From positions 1-64,000 of the forward strand of contig JAXGGA010001065.1 of the NCBI GenBank assembly GCA_038373865.1: 64,000 nt of DNA, read 5' to 3'. This DNA is from Uloborus plumipes. Taxonomy: Eukaryota > Arthropoda > Arachnida > Araneae > Uloboridae. The translations under genes were made by a program, and so were the position numbers. Of the stretch, positions 33,601 to 46,200 are shown piece by piece. The first letter of the stretch is position 1, and each line of letters starts with the position of its first letter. The notes below the pieces were generated by a model, which saw only the letters and a list, made by a program, of their open reading frames with translations, was not told the DNA's origin and ran no database searches.

Positions 33601-36600
33601 AACAAAATATTGCTACAATAATAAATAATGTCTCTCTAATTATTAACAAAGCACATATTTTGCCCAAAATTGAAGTTAAATTATAAGAAATAAAGAAAGA
33701 CAACAAAATTTTAGACTAATTAAGTTAATATATTAATTATATTAATTAATTATATTAATTTATCTATAACTTTATATAGAGCCACTGAGGAATAAAGGGA
33801 GCCTCTTATCAGTGTGATCGCTAAGCCCCCTCCTACCATCTGTACATACTACTCCAAACCAGGCGGTCATTTTGACTTTTTCCTGGAGGGGGCAAAGGAT
33901 CACAACACAATGCAATTTTATGGGAAAACAACAAAAACCACGCCCATTTTTTTTGCAAATACATTGAATTCATAAAGAAAGGATGGGAAATTGACCCCCC
34001 CCCCTAAGCCCTCTAAATGACGGGCATGCTCCAATCCCGGGCTTGGCCCCTTAGTTTACGACTATACAGACATTGCCTTCAGACGGATTGGTCCCCGACT
34101 TCTCTCTCTTTCAATCTCTCTCCCTCGCTTTTGCAAAAAAGTTCTCTTCTGGAAGTGTTAAAAACATATTTAGCTACTTAAATTAATCTTTAAAATTTGT
34201 GTACAATAACAAGAACATTATACAACATCACTTATGTGTATTAAAATGTGTATTAATAGGGGATTTATTTAGAGCTTTATTATATTCTTAGGAGAAAATC
34301 TTAGAGACAAGGAACTTTGTTTCCGCTCGAGTTACTGCCTCGGGAGTAAAGATTTTCTTCTAATGAGTTCGTTTGAGCATAGAGAACATCAAAAAGAGTG
34401 TCAGTAAAGTTATGTTACATTTTTCGAAGTTACTAAAATCTATTGAATGCTACGTTCTCTCGAGAATTATCTCTAGTTTCGATTATAATACTTCAGTTTG
34501 CTTCGTTAAAGACAACAAATTGTTCATCATTAATCTATTTCTTACCTTAAGAATTTTGTTTTTGTTTGCTTGTAGGCTTTCATTACAGAAAAAAAGCATT
34601 TTTAAAATTAAAACGTGTTTTTAATTTAGTGTAGTCGACGGTGCTCGTAAAAATTTTAAATCATTAAGAAATCAAATATCAATTTTGGAATTCCGCGTTT
34701 TAGAAGGTGTTTCTTTGAAGATTACTTTCTAAGTTTAAAAAAAAAACATTGTGAATATTTTCTTGCTGTTTACTACGTTACTTTTTGAATTGAATATGCG
34801 ATTCTGGTGAAAAGTCTGGTTTATTTTTCAAATCAACACTCTTTGCAAGTCTTATTATTACAGTAATGAAGCTTTTTTTTTGCTTATTAAGTTGGGTGAA
34901 TTTTTTAACAGAACATGAATTATATTGAAATTGTCTTAACTGTAGGAGTTTTTTTTTTTTTTTAATTTTCAATAGAGTATAGTTCAAAATTTGAATACGT
35001 GCATGCATAAGAAAATGTAACACGTAAGAAGTGAGAAGAAAAACATTTTTTTATTAGATTCATTAATTACAACCAAAATACACTCCAATAACTATATTTT
35101 TATCACTTCCTATTGCAATTTGATTTATTACAAACTCAGTAAAATTTCACCAAGGGTTTCATCCAAGGGGATAAAGGTTTCATCTGGAACCAGATACATT
35201 GAGTTTTTTTTTTTTTTTTTTTTTTCAAAATTCTTCTGGAACTTTTGATGCCTTCCAAACTCATTTCACAAAAGGGTAACTAAAATAGTCCATCTGAATA
35301 CATTTTTGCTAGTTTTGTTAGTCGTAAAAAAAGAAGAAAGGTAAAACAAAAATTAAGTCTTAATTGTTTTTTTTCCTTCTTTTATGTTTTCAATTCAATT
35401 TAGAAAATAAACAAAACATTATAATGTACTTAAATTATCCAAATAAATAAAATATATAATTTCAACTAATATGATGAGGTAAAATTAATTTGCTTACAAA
35501 AATAATACATTATTTACATATCTAATCAAACACTGCCAATTATTCAAATCAATTTAGTAAACTATTTTTTTCATTATAGTATTTTAAGGTTTTTCCCAAT
35601 GATATTGCAAAAAAAACTGTGCTTAGAGCAAATATTTGTTTTTTATAATCGCTTAGTTTGTCATCCAAAAATTAGATTTTACAATGCTGCTCTACCAAAG
35701 GCGCAGTTGCATGGTTGATATTTCTGTCGATTGATCGTAATCTTTTCCGACGTATAAATTTAAAAGCTGTTCTAAATCTCTTCATATTGTTTGATCAATA
35801 TCTATGCCTCAATACATTTTTTTCCTTTATAATAACTTCAACAAAACTAGTAAATATGTATGCCAAATTTAGCAAATATACCAAAAATAAGTATTTTACA
35901 TTTCACATCTCTAATTTAAATAACGTACTTTGTACAACAACAAAACGACCAAGAAAAAAGAAACATTTGTCATATCCACATGTAATATAATTCAGAATGA
36001 CATTTTCAGACAACTATTTCCTGAGTTATTTTTAAAACTGCTGTTTTCTGAGAATAACATTTCAAAAATGAATGAACATTTTCCTCGAAGCTTGATAGAA
36101 GTAATTTAAAAACTTTTTTCAAAGCCTTTTCTTGTCACTTAATAGGAAGTTCTTTTCAATTGCGAAACACGTCTTAAATTTAAGCATTCGAATCTAATAT
36201 ATGTTTAAATATCTATACAATTCATGTTAAATATGTCTATTAAGTTAATTGAGCTTTTGGAGGATAATCATTATTTCCAACTTTACAAATCATTTTAAGA
36301 AGATACAAAATTTATTTTCATTTTATTTAAAGATTTGCGCTTACAGAAGTCTTTGAAACGGGCTTGTTTTCACGCGAAAGAGTCTTTAAAGAGAATTTTA
36401 TATCAGACAGAAATTTCTCCTGAACACATTAGCATATTTCTCAAAAGTTTTCTTGATTAATTTACAAAAAGGAAAGAGAGCGACAAATTCAGCATTGCTG
36501 CTCTTTGTATTAGAAATTGCATTTACGTTTCTTATTAAGTACTTTGCTCCACGCAATTAGAATTTCAACGTTTCTTTTTTTTTTCGTTGTCATGACACGT

Positions 36601-36699
36601 AAAATGTAATTGTAGTTAAAACATTTCACTGTGAGATTTGTAGTGCCGAAACGATGAAATACATTATTACTTCGTCATGTGATTTTTCTAAATGACATA
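33601..36699. other. no gene recognised (3.1 kb)
   Basis: AT-rich with poly-C (33993-34003) and long poly-T (35203-35226) runs. Open frames of 80-90 codons are Phe/Leu/Lys-rich and carry no motif. Confidence 0.45.
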
Positions 36700-37098
36700 T
36701 CGCACCCTTGCTACAAAAGTGCCACAACTCAAAAAACTACGTTTTCCAAGAATTGCAAAAAACCGTTCCCGGGATGACTAGGCACATTTAAGTATTTTTG
36801 AATTGGTCAATATGAAGACCGATACATCTCAAACTATGATCGTTAGTTACGCACGTTACTCTACGACAGCTGGACGACAACTTAAGATGTGACCTTTTAG
36901 TGGAAGGGGTCCTATGCATCTTGATAACAACAAAACTCCATAACTGCCCTCTGGCGGCTAATTTTTCAATGCAACTTCTGGCTCTTTTGAGGATTGGTAG
37001 AGACGTGTAAACTTCGTCTAATGACGGTCCTAACTCAAAAATTACAATTTTTGAGTTGTGGCACTTTTGTTTGTGGATAATGCTTCGCACTCACTGTA
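36700..37098. mobile_element. inverted-repeat element with word CAAAAGTGCCACAACTCAAA
   Basis: A 22-bp perfect inverted pair lies at 36714-36735 and 37048-37069 (CAAAAGTGCCACAACTCAAA plus AA). Outer sequence on both sides shows weaker pairing (GCACCCTTGC against GTGCGAAGC). The interior is GC-richer than its surroundings and holds a roughly 100-codon minus-strand open frame with no recognised motif. A small DNA element is the likely explanation. Confidence 0.6.
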
Positions 37099-38812
37099 GA
37101 TTTTTGAAATTGACAGGCACATTTTTTAAATAACCCGTAAATTTTGTTTCTTGTCTTTAATTTGTGCCAATAGAGAATTAAAATGTTTCCTAATATATTT
37201 GTAATGCCTGAGATGATACTCTTATTTACATGCCTTTATTTACCTTTATTTGCTTATGCACTTGTACAGACACATACATTTCGTATAACTTATGGGCAAT
37301 TCTCTGTAAACTCGTCATTTTTCATATAGAATCTGTCCGGACATGTTTGTTTGTTTTTTTTTAACTTTGTATAATTTTAAAATATTGCTCAGGAAATTAA
37401 TCTATTACTTTGGTTCGAAAGAGGGCCAAGTGAAGTTTGTGTTTTTTTGAAAAATCATGATAGGAGATTAAATCCCCTACCTAGTTGAGCTAGGCAGGGA
37501 ACTGTGTATTTGCACTTTGTTGCGTAATATCTACAGAATAATTGGAACATGTAATTCAACATAATCAATATTGTAAGATCCTCAATTTTAAACATTTCAG
37601 TGAAAATTATTCTCTACTTTAGCACTGATGTTTGTTTTTTCACAGTATGTAAAATATTAAAGTGATGAACTTTTTATTTAGTTACTTATTTACAAAATTA
37701 TTTTTAAAACATAAAGGAAAATACGGTCTGTAAAATGTTTACTTTTAAAACGAAAAAATTTGACAAATGGTTATTGTGACATGCTTTTCGGTAATCCAGT
37801 AGAGATAAATGAAACATTTTTTGAAAATATCAGAAACAGACAACAACAAACACCGCGTGTGTAACAAATACCGCATTCATCTTTGAAATGGAGATAGATA
37901 AGAATATATAAGTCAAATGTTTTTGTGAGCATGTTTCTACACCAACAAATTCAGAAAAAAGTTTATGACGTTGTAGTAGTTAGACTTTATTTAAACTTTG
38001 TTAGGTTACAAAACTCATTTGTTTCAAGGATAAAAAATTTTTTGAATTAATGATACGAGGTGCTATCCTTTAAAACACCCGCTTATGGAGACCCATGATA
38101 CATACCCAACTCTCCTACTGGGTAATGAATTACCTCTTTTCGGAACATTTATATTAAGTAGCCTACTTCTAAAAAGCTTCACAACCTCCCTTTAGCATAC
38201 GTTTCCTTCCACATTAATAACATCTGTGTAAATCATATCTCTTAAAAAGGAAAACTAAACGGCAACGATTTAATTTTCTCCACTCAAAATCTATAGAAAT
38301 CCTGCGATCTGATTTATTATTTCGGCTAAAATAGATCAATTAACCCTGACAGTTTAGTCTCCGAAGGGAAAAACAAAGTATTATTTCAATTTAACAAAGT
38401 GACCCGTCTGATAGAATTTTCTTCCTAATGGATCACTCTTGTTTTGAGACTGTTCACGAAGTTTGCCTGAAAGCCTAATAATTTTTAATGTAAAAGTTCG
38501 TATTTTCTAGTACAAGATATTTTTAGGCAATAAGCTGAAAAGATGAAAAAAAAAATAGCAGTCATAAAAACTGAAAAAAAAAAAAAAATGCAAACATTTT
38601 TATCTTGCGGTGGTTATTCAATTTAACATTAAAACTAAGAGAAACAGCTCGCTGAGAGAAACAGTTTGTAGCGCGCTGAACATAATATTTAGTTTAAAAT
38701 ACTTGTACGTGCACTTTCAAAAGAAATTGAAACGACGTATAAAATACATACTTTGAAGAAAATAAAAAAATAAAATTCTTCTTTCCAACTTCTCACTTTT
38801 AATAATAGGAAA
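37099..38812. other. no gene recognised
   Basis: AT-rich DNA; no paired repeat or exon-like segment seen. Confidence 0.4.
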
Positions 38813-38813
38813 A

Positions 38814-38836
38814 CTAGGTGACCCGTGCGGAATTCC

Positions 38837-38872
<36 letters not shown>

Positions 38873-39547
38873 AAACTTAAAATTTAATACGACAATTTTT
38901 ATTGGCTTCATTTGCACAACATCGCCATCTACTGCCGTCGTTCTGACAACTTTTCAAAGAGATCAAAGACACGTTCACTTTTACAACTACTACAAAAGTG
39001 ATACCCTATATTAAAATCAAATGCCCAAGGCTACTACTAAACTAAATACTAACGTTATCGCAAAACTACCATAGTATTTTGAAACAGTAAAAGTTACAAT
39101 TAAGGTTTACCGAGCTAAGCCTTGGCTTGAAATGTCGCATTTAAAATTGATTTGAGCAACAATGTAACGATTTTGACAGTTGAGCAAAAAATTTAACTTT
39201 TTCAAACTTCAATCGCTTATAAGTCGCTTAAACGTGGATTTTCGAGATTCTCGTTACGCGGCGCTAGCGGAGAAACGTTCTAAAGAACGCATTTTTTTTA
39301 ATCTTTCGAATGAAATCAAAATGGAGACGATACGACAATTATTTCGCTAGATAGAGTCAATTTTGTGCCCAAAAATTGAAGTTCGAATAAAAATCGAACC
39401 GACACTTTTTAGAGGGTGGGTCTAATTTTCGTCAATAGCCCGCGGGATAAGCTTCAAAATCATAAATTTTCATGCAATTCGATAAAGAAATGAGCGAGTT
39501 TCGACCGGGTATAGGATTCGGCTTAGAGAAATAATATATGGAGATAC
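38814..39547 (+). repeat. dispersed repeat, class unknown
   Basis: It begins ACTAGGTGACCCGTGCGGAA followed by a 30-base A-run and continues with a more GC-balanced block (CATCGCCATCTACTGCCGTC, GGCGCTAGCGGAGAAACG) up to TTCGGCTTAGAGAAATAATA. The opening GTGACCCGTGCGGAATTCCG and the closing phrase are ones I recall from dispersed arthropod repeats. I cannot assign it to LINE, Penelope or DNA classes, and no coding is visible. Confidence 0.4.
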
Positions 39548-39737
39548 CAGTCTTTTTATTTTCTTTCTTAAATTTGTGCACTTGTTATAAGTTGTTTATT
39601 ATATTTTGCTTTCATCGTAAAGATGTGCATTTATCTTATACACGCTCTTTTGTACAAAACTATCACATTTAAAATTTAAAAAAGAGAAGAAAAGTAAATA
39701 TATATTCAATAAAGTTTACAAATACCTTTGTGCTAAA

Positions 39738-39967
39738 GATGCAAAGAAAATTACAACGTTAAGAAGGCACAAATGAGCAAAGATACTGCAGACACGCGTT
39801 TCGGCGTTACAAAGAACGCCTTTTACAATGCAAAAAAATTGTGAGCTTATAGATGCAAACTCACAATTTTTTGCATTGAAAAAAGGCGTTCCTTGTAACG
39901 CCGAAACACGTGTTTGCAGTATCCCTACTCATTTGTGCCTTCTTAACGTTGTAATTTTCTTTGCATA
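39738..39967. repeat. long hairpin (foldback), arms ~108 bp
   Basis: The left arm (39738-39846, with GCAAAGAAAATTACAACGTT and CGCGTTTCGGCGTTACAA) is almost perfectly complementary to the right arm (39858-39967), with only a handful of mismatches and a loop of about 14 bp. It may be a foldback MITE. If transcribed it would form a near-perfect stem about 105 bp long. Confidence 0.85.
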
Positions 39968-40781
39968 TATTCAATACTTCGAGAAAAGATTAATAACTTG
40001 ACTTTATCCTTATTAGTTGGCTTTAGCCTAGTCATTTTATAGGGTATAAACAAATTGATAAAAAGTGCACCAAACACATAAAACAGAATAAACTGTACTG
40101 AGGACATAAGGAATAACGTTTACTGAGGACTATTGTAAGCTAATCAAAGTAAAAAATCTGCACTAAAGGCCAAATTTCAAAAGAAACCAAACTTATTCCA
40201 GAACTAAAATAGGTGTGTTTCTAATAATTTTTTCACACGTAGTGTATACCGACCAGTGAATAACCACCACCCAGTGAATGACCACTTCGCAGTATTTCTT
40301 AAAAAATAAGGTTCTAAATTATTTTTTTTTTTAGATAAGTCAATAGCTTTTTTTCTTCAAATTCTGAGCTTGCTGATACCTAATTGATTATTCTGGTCAT
40401 GTATTTTTCTAGTAAAAAATTATAGAATGTTTACAGCCGTGCGCCGTTTCTTTTTCTGTTCTAAAATAATAAGGATGGTTTTGTGTATACAACTACTTTG
40501 ATTCGCATTACTTGTATTTATAAATTAATTTTTTTAATTATACAAAAGAATCATTTAGTATGTATATTCAGGGTATGATTTTAATTGTTTCAATCTTTAT
40601 AGAATGTGTAGATTTTAGCTTTACGGGGTGGTCACTCGCTGGGTCAGAAAAACTCTGAAAAGCCAGTGAACGAACAGCTGTTCATTCACTGGGATTTTAA
40701 TGTTGTTTTGAAAAATTAAAGAAAACTACTGCGGTTTTTATTGCTTTAATTCATCTTGCACATTAACAGCTGAGCATACAG

Positions 40782-40935
40782 AAAACCTCTTAGAGCGGTC
40801 ACCTCTACGAAGCGGAGACCTCTCTTAACGGCCAATTTTTCGTGGCACGGATATTTTACAGAATGGACCTAATGTTAAAATTTCCCCTTGCAGTGACAAC
40901 CCCCCAACCCCTCTGAACGGCCACTGAGTTGTTCG
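40782..40935. repeat. GGTCACCTCT/AACGGCCA block inside the 3 kb element
   Basis: It contains GCGGTCACCTCTACGAAGCG, CTCTTAACGGCCA and CCCTCTGAACGGCCACTGA. These phrases resemble TIR-proximal sequence of Tigger-type elements, so this may be a nested fragment. Boundaries are not resolved. Confidence 0.35.
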
Positions 40936-41370
40936 TCACTTCAGTTTTTCAAAAAATATATGCTCGCTTCCTGTTTTTAATCCTTTCGTCACGTTTTTGA
41001 CTTGCCAGCATTCAGACAAAATTCGATATTTACGTACGGTTGCCGAGAGAACCATCATGCGAATAGTGTAATAATGCAAAAAGTTTAAATAGTTAGCAAT
41101 CGAAAGAACATATCAAGACATATTTGGGGGGGGGGGATTTATTTGCCCTCGTCAGCCCAATGTTGAGATAAAATTTTATAAAGTCTGGCGAAGTTTTAAA
41201 AAAAAAGAGTTAAATTTAAAGACTTGTCGAGAAATTGATGACCCATTTTAACCGTTTGCATGTGCATGACGACTATCTACAAATCACGTAAAAGATTTTT
41301 GTCGTTTTACACTGAAACTCGCTAAATTTGGAATATTTTCAAAAACATTTCGGCAGATTTTAAAACCTTA

Positions 41371-41560
41371 CCTGCCACCAAGGCGGCTCGTGCAATCCGC
41401 CTGCATCAGATTGATGCACACCGCCTTCGGCGGCGTACTTCGGGTTTTAAGTGAAGCACACGACTAGAACAATTTCATTCTCAACAATATATTTCGGATG
41501 CTTCACGGTGATCAGCATGGTGGCCTCTTGAACCGATGCATTTTATATTAGAAGAGGCTC
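41371..41560 (-). CDS. possible first exon or 5' UTR ending in a consensus donor
   Basis: On the minus strand GCCTTGGTGGCAG|GTAAGG gives a consensus splice donor (exon end 41371). Upstream is GC-rich DNA with an ATG in a perfect Kozak context, GCCACCATG (near 41521), which opens only 23 codons before a stop. The frame reaching the donor (KYAAEGGVHQSDAGGLHEPP and beyond) has a stop shortly upstream. It could be a 5' UTR exon or a GC-rich repeat fragment. Confidence 0.2.
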
Positions 41561-41561
41561 G

Positions 41562-41817
41562 CTAAGAGCCTTTTTTGAGATTGACGTTTTCCCTCGGACC
41601 GAGTGTCAAAAAACTACCTAAGCTATTCGCTTTCCGTGCTTGGCATTCCCGTCTACAAGCTACTTTTGTTTTGAAAATTTTTGACAAAGAGAGGGGTTGG
41701 GAGTTAGAGAAAGCTTGGTTTGGAAGGGAAGAACCAGAGGGAGAATTTAGCACTGTGCCAAATTCTCCCTTTGTTTCTTCCATTCGAATTTGCTCTTGCC
41801 CACGCAGACGTGCTTAA
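41562..41817. other. GC-richer block with open frames on both strands and a hairpin
   Basis: The plus strand has an 80-codon frame (AWHSRLQATFVLKIFDKERG, EGEFSTVPNSPFVSS) and the minus strand a 73-codon frame (KGEFGTVLNSPSGSS). A perfect 10-bp stem, GGGAGAATTT/AAATTCTCCC, lies near 41740-41770. Antiparallel open frames with similar phrases are expected from the hairpin. The plus frame could belong to a repeat-borne or host peptide; I have no family for it. Confidence 0.25.
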
Positions 41818-43269
41818 GAATTTACATTTTAATGAAATGCTCTGCTTAATGAATTCGGACGATTTTGTAAAGTAACCAAACATATGAAATTAAAAATTAC
41901 GAATCTTTCGATACCTGGTTCGATGTTCAGTTCACTGGCTTTCGGGAGAAGTAAAAAAAAACATAGATCGATACATACATACACTCAGTCTTTCCAAAAT
42001 ATATTTTTATGACAGGGTCACGAGGTCAAATAACTTTTGTGCGTAGCATTTTAGACATTTTCCAGCACATATAAAGAAATGGTGAACGTGGAGAGTAGTT
42101 CTTTCAAATGTAAAGAAAATTGATGTAATTTTATTAGCGTCTGTGATCTAAAATTGCATAAAACTGCATGGAATGTGTGTGAAGAACAAACATACAATAT
42201 AATAGTGCCACAGAGTGATAAAGTAAACACTTCAAACAGTTACAACTCCCACTTTGTCTCAAACTAATGCAAGAGCTGTTTTGCAGTATTCATCTTTTAA
42301 ATATCCACAATTTTAACATTATTCAGTGAATACTTCACTCAATATCGCAGAAAGCGCCAAATTAAAAACAAATTCGAAAAAAAAAATTCATTTTTTTTGC
42401 TATTTTTGTCGCCAACATGGCGATATGTCGCCAAGTTGGCGACGAAAAATTGGCGACCAGAAGTAAAGCGATCTATTAGCAGGAGGTTGCTAAATGACAA
42501 CATCCCTTAATTCTGTATTGAAATTAACATATTTACCTCAAACAGGGTAAAAGACCCCCTTGGGAACATTCGAATGTAACCAAAAGGTTAGGCGCATAAC
42601 TAGACCCCACTCAAAGTTCACATGCGAAATTTCAATCTTCTACGCCACACATTTTTTGAGTTATGCGAGATACATACGTAAAACATGAATACATACCTAC
42701 ATACGTAGAAAGCCGTCATGTATTTTTCTGTTGTTCATACGTTCGTAGGTACAAATGCATGTGCAAATAGGCCGAAAAAACTACTCAGCATTCATTAATG
42801 CGTGATTAAAAAAACATTTTAGATCGAAAATTGAGGGGAAGTTTTTCTGCGATTACAATACTACCTTTGCGATGTAAAAGAAAGTTCGAATAAATAAATA
42901 AATAAATAAACACTAAAAGTAATGGATCACTACATGCCATATAAAAATATACAAAAATGAAAATATCTAAAACCAACTTCAAGTATTTCTAACTCAAAAT
43001 TTAAGGTGGTCATTCAGTGGTCAAATTAGTGGTCATTCACTGGGTCAGAGGTGGTCATTCACTGGGTCTTTGCGCCATTTTTCCTTCGAACACCCCAAAA
43101 AGCCGAAAGCGGTACCTTTCAAGTTCCATCATTTTTTTTTACGCATTTACATAGATCAATAAAACTATTTAAACTATCACGAACAAAATATTACAGTATT
43201 TAAAATTACTATGATTTTTTAAAAATGAAATTTTGCTTAAGTGGTCATTCACTGGTATGTCTACCCTAC

Positions 43270-46200
43270 TTCGTAAATTTTTATCCACCTACATTTTCTT
43301 TCTGGTAAATATAGGAAAAAGACTTGGTTTTATCTCTACTCTATTCAACTATCTACAATAAGGCAATAAGGCAAAAAAAAGTCCGACAAAAGCGTTAAGA
43401 TACGTCATTCATGCATAAGTTTGCTCAGAAGTAGAAAAAAAAGCACCAAAGCGGACATAGGTAGGTAAACCGATACACCAGTGTATTTAGCCATACTGTT
43501 GCCCCCCCCTGTTAAAGTGAACATGAACCTTTTCTATTGCGGACTCTATCTACAGTTATTGTAGTTTCACAGTGTGGTCTCCCTTCCTACTGCCTTACAG
43601 AATATAGAATGCATACAGTATATTTTCTTAGCTCCAGCCCCAGCACTTTTATTAATCAAATATCCATCAGTATAATTATCCGTCCACAATTACAGTACTG
43701 GATACTAAAACACGTTCAATCATCATACGTTCAATCAATTACTTGAGCATACGAAGCAAATGAAGACCTGATTTCAGCTAATCATCAAAAATACCAAGTA
43801 ATATGCATTTGACTTTTCAGTTTTCTCCTCTAAAAATCCTGAAAACAATACATGCCAAAAGAAGACTTTTAGTCCCGAATTAATGTGACAGATATTAGGA
43901 CTTTTGCATGCTAAAGTGAACTAATTAAAAGCAAATCTTTTCTCCCAATGAAATTACTGAAGCTGCAACTTAGTTCTGTCAGTCAGAAAAAATTTAGTGG
44001 AATAATAAGAATTTATTGTTAAGCTTAAACCGTAGTAAACTGATTTATTCCCTTAGAAAATTCACCGCGCGTCATCTAGAAGATTGTAAATTAGGATAAA
44101 TTGCATAGCTTAATTAAAATAATAGTTTAAATATGTTTTAACTGTGAAACTGCGTGTCTACGTTGAACATTTTTTAAACTATTGGTAATATTATGCAAAT
44201 TATAAAAATAAAACCTTTATCTTTGCAAGACTAAATCAAGTTGCGCATGCAAATAATGTGCAAATCAAATTGCATGATTAATTCATATGATACTGTAGTA
44301 AATATTATCAGTCATAATTAATTTTACAAATGCGTACACAAAAGCATCAATTGGTATGATATCTTTAAAATTAAGTTATATCAGCATAAATTCGCATTTA
44401 TGAGCATATAATGTTATCGGCGAGAAACATAATAGCTACTTATAATAAACTAGCAACTTATTTGAAATAGAAATGAAACTATATGTGTTATTATATGTTT
44501 ATCTTTTAATAAATATCTTTAATTATCGTAAACCTGACAACAATATCGCACAAGGAATATAGTTGTATTATTGTTGTTTTTACTGTGTTTTTAAACAGCA
44601 TGGGAATGTTTAAAAGTGTGCTGTTGATCACAAAAAGGATTTATTGCTGATGGACTAAAAATTGCATGTTAGTTAAATTTATTTGAAAGTCGTCTTGCTC
44701 AAAATTGAATATAACACGAAATATAACCACTGGTTGTCACCAATAAGGGATATGGAGCAACTGAGAAAGTAAAATCTTACACTGAATACCACCGTAATTA
44801 AACATTTGAACACATGTACTACAGCCAACTGAAACCCAGAAAACCTGAAAGCCAATTGAATTCTATGTTACATAATGAGACATTATAGTTGGCCTTCTTA
44901 CAAGTGTTGAAAGTAATAGTACATCACTCAGCAGATAAAAAAAATCGTTAGAATTGCGCATAGAAATATCTGGCAAAATTTAAAATTAAAATCTAAATTT
45001 TAAATTTGAGGAAAAGAATTTCTCTGTGTAAACCAAAAATTCAATGCTGCTCAACGATGGTAAATTGTTTAAAAATAAATCTTTAATTAAATAATTGACA
45101 GGTTACAGTCACTACTGCAGTAAATTATACAAAATGATATTGCTGATGAATAATAAATAGCTTTATATTCATAGATTAGTTGGAATAAAAGTAACGTGGC
45201 AGACATTTTACAATGTGATTTTCTGTAATGTGAAAACAAATGGCACTTTCATTTCTCCTTTTATTTAATCGAAACAGTCTAATAAATAGAATCTAGAAAT
45301 AAATGCAATTTGCTTTCAACGCTCTTGAAAATTCTTCCGAAAATGAATTTTTTATAGTAGTCTTGTGTTCATCAACAAAAACTCGTTCTTATTTGACGGT
45401 GCTCTCTTATCCGTAAAATTTTTAATCTTAAGCTTTCTGAAGCAATGATTTGCATAATGTTTAAGACATTCTAATACTTTTTAAAAGCAAAAAAAATACT
45501 GAGATTTAATGTTTTAGAAAAATTGTTACTTTAAAAATATTTGTCCTCCTTTTACTAAGCTAGTAAATGTCTTCCTCGTTAAAATATCTTGTTGTCTACA
45601 CAATCAGTTTTCTCTTTTTTAACGAGTTTAATATCTTTCATTAAAAAAATAAACTTGTGTTAAATTTGCTATGCTGAAATTATACAAATAATCTGAAAAA
45701 CCTACGCTATTAAGTCAACATTTGTTTTGGATATTTTCTTTGTATTATTTAATGTGCAAAAAATCAGTATAATAGTAAACTTCTAGTACGCTTTATTTAT
45801 GTATCAAAATTAAATTCCACTCTTCTTTCTATATATCGTTAATTTATGTTTTAATTTTCAGTAATACTTATCAAATTTTATTGTAATTGTGTTTAATAAT
45901 TTTTCTTTAAAAAAGACACACCAATTAAAAAGCGAAACTGTTTATGAAAAAAAAACCTCGTTTTATAAATAAAGGGTATTTTATAATACGGAAACCTTAT
46001 ATAAAAGGAATATATAATACTAGCTGTAACCGCACGGCTGTTTATATATATGAAATAGAATTCGGGAAACTATCTACCCTCCTGAAGTTAAAAAAAAAAT
46101 CTTTCATTAAAAAAACGCGTAATTCACTCTTTAACTAAAGATACAAGCGTATTCCGTGTAGTAATAAAAAGTTCCTAAGAGAATAACAACAACTGACTCT

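Larger units (their letters stand above)
40242..43266. mobile_element. 3.0 kb TA-flanked element with word GTGGTCATTCACTGGGTC
   Basis: The ends GTGTATACCGACCAGTGAAT and, inverted, GGGTAGACATACCAGTGAAT are flanked by TA. The word GTGGTCATTCACTGGGTC occurs about nine times: inverted at 40253, 40270 and 40662; direct at 40628, 40680, 43005, 43029, 43051 and 43241. The centre holds other repeat-like blocks. No transposase is recognisable. Confidence 0.75.
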
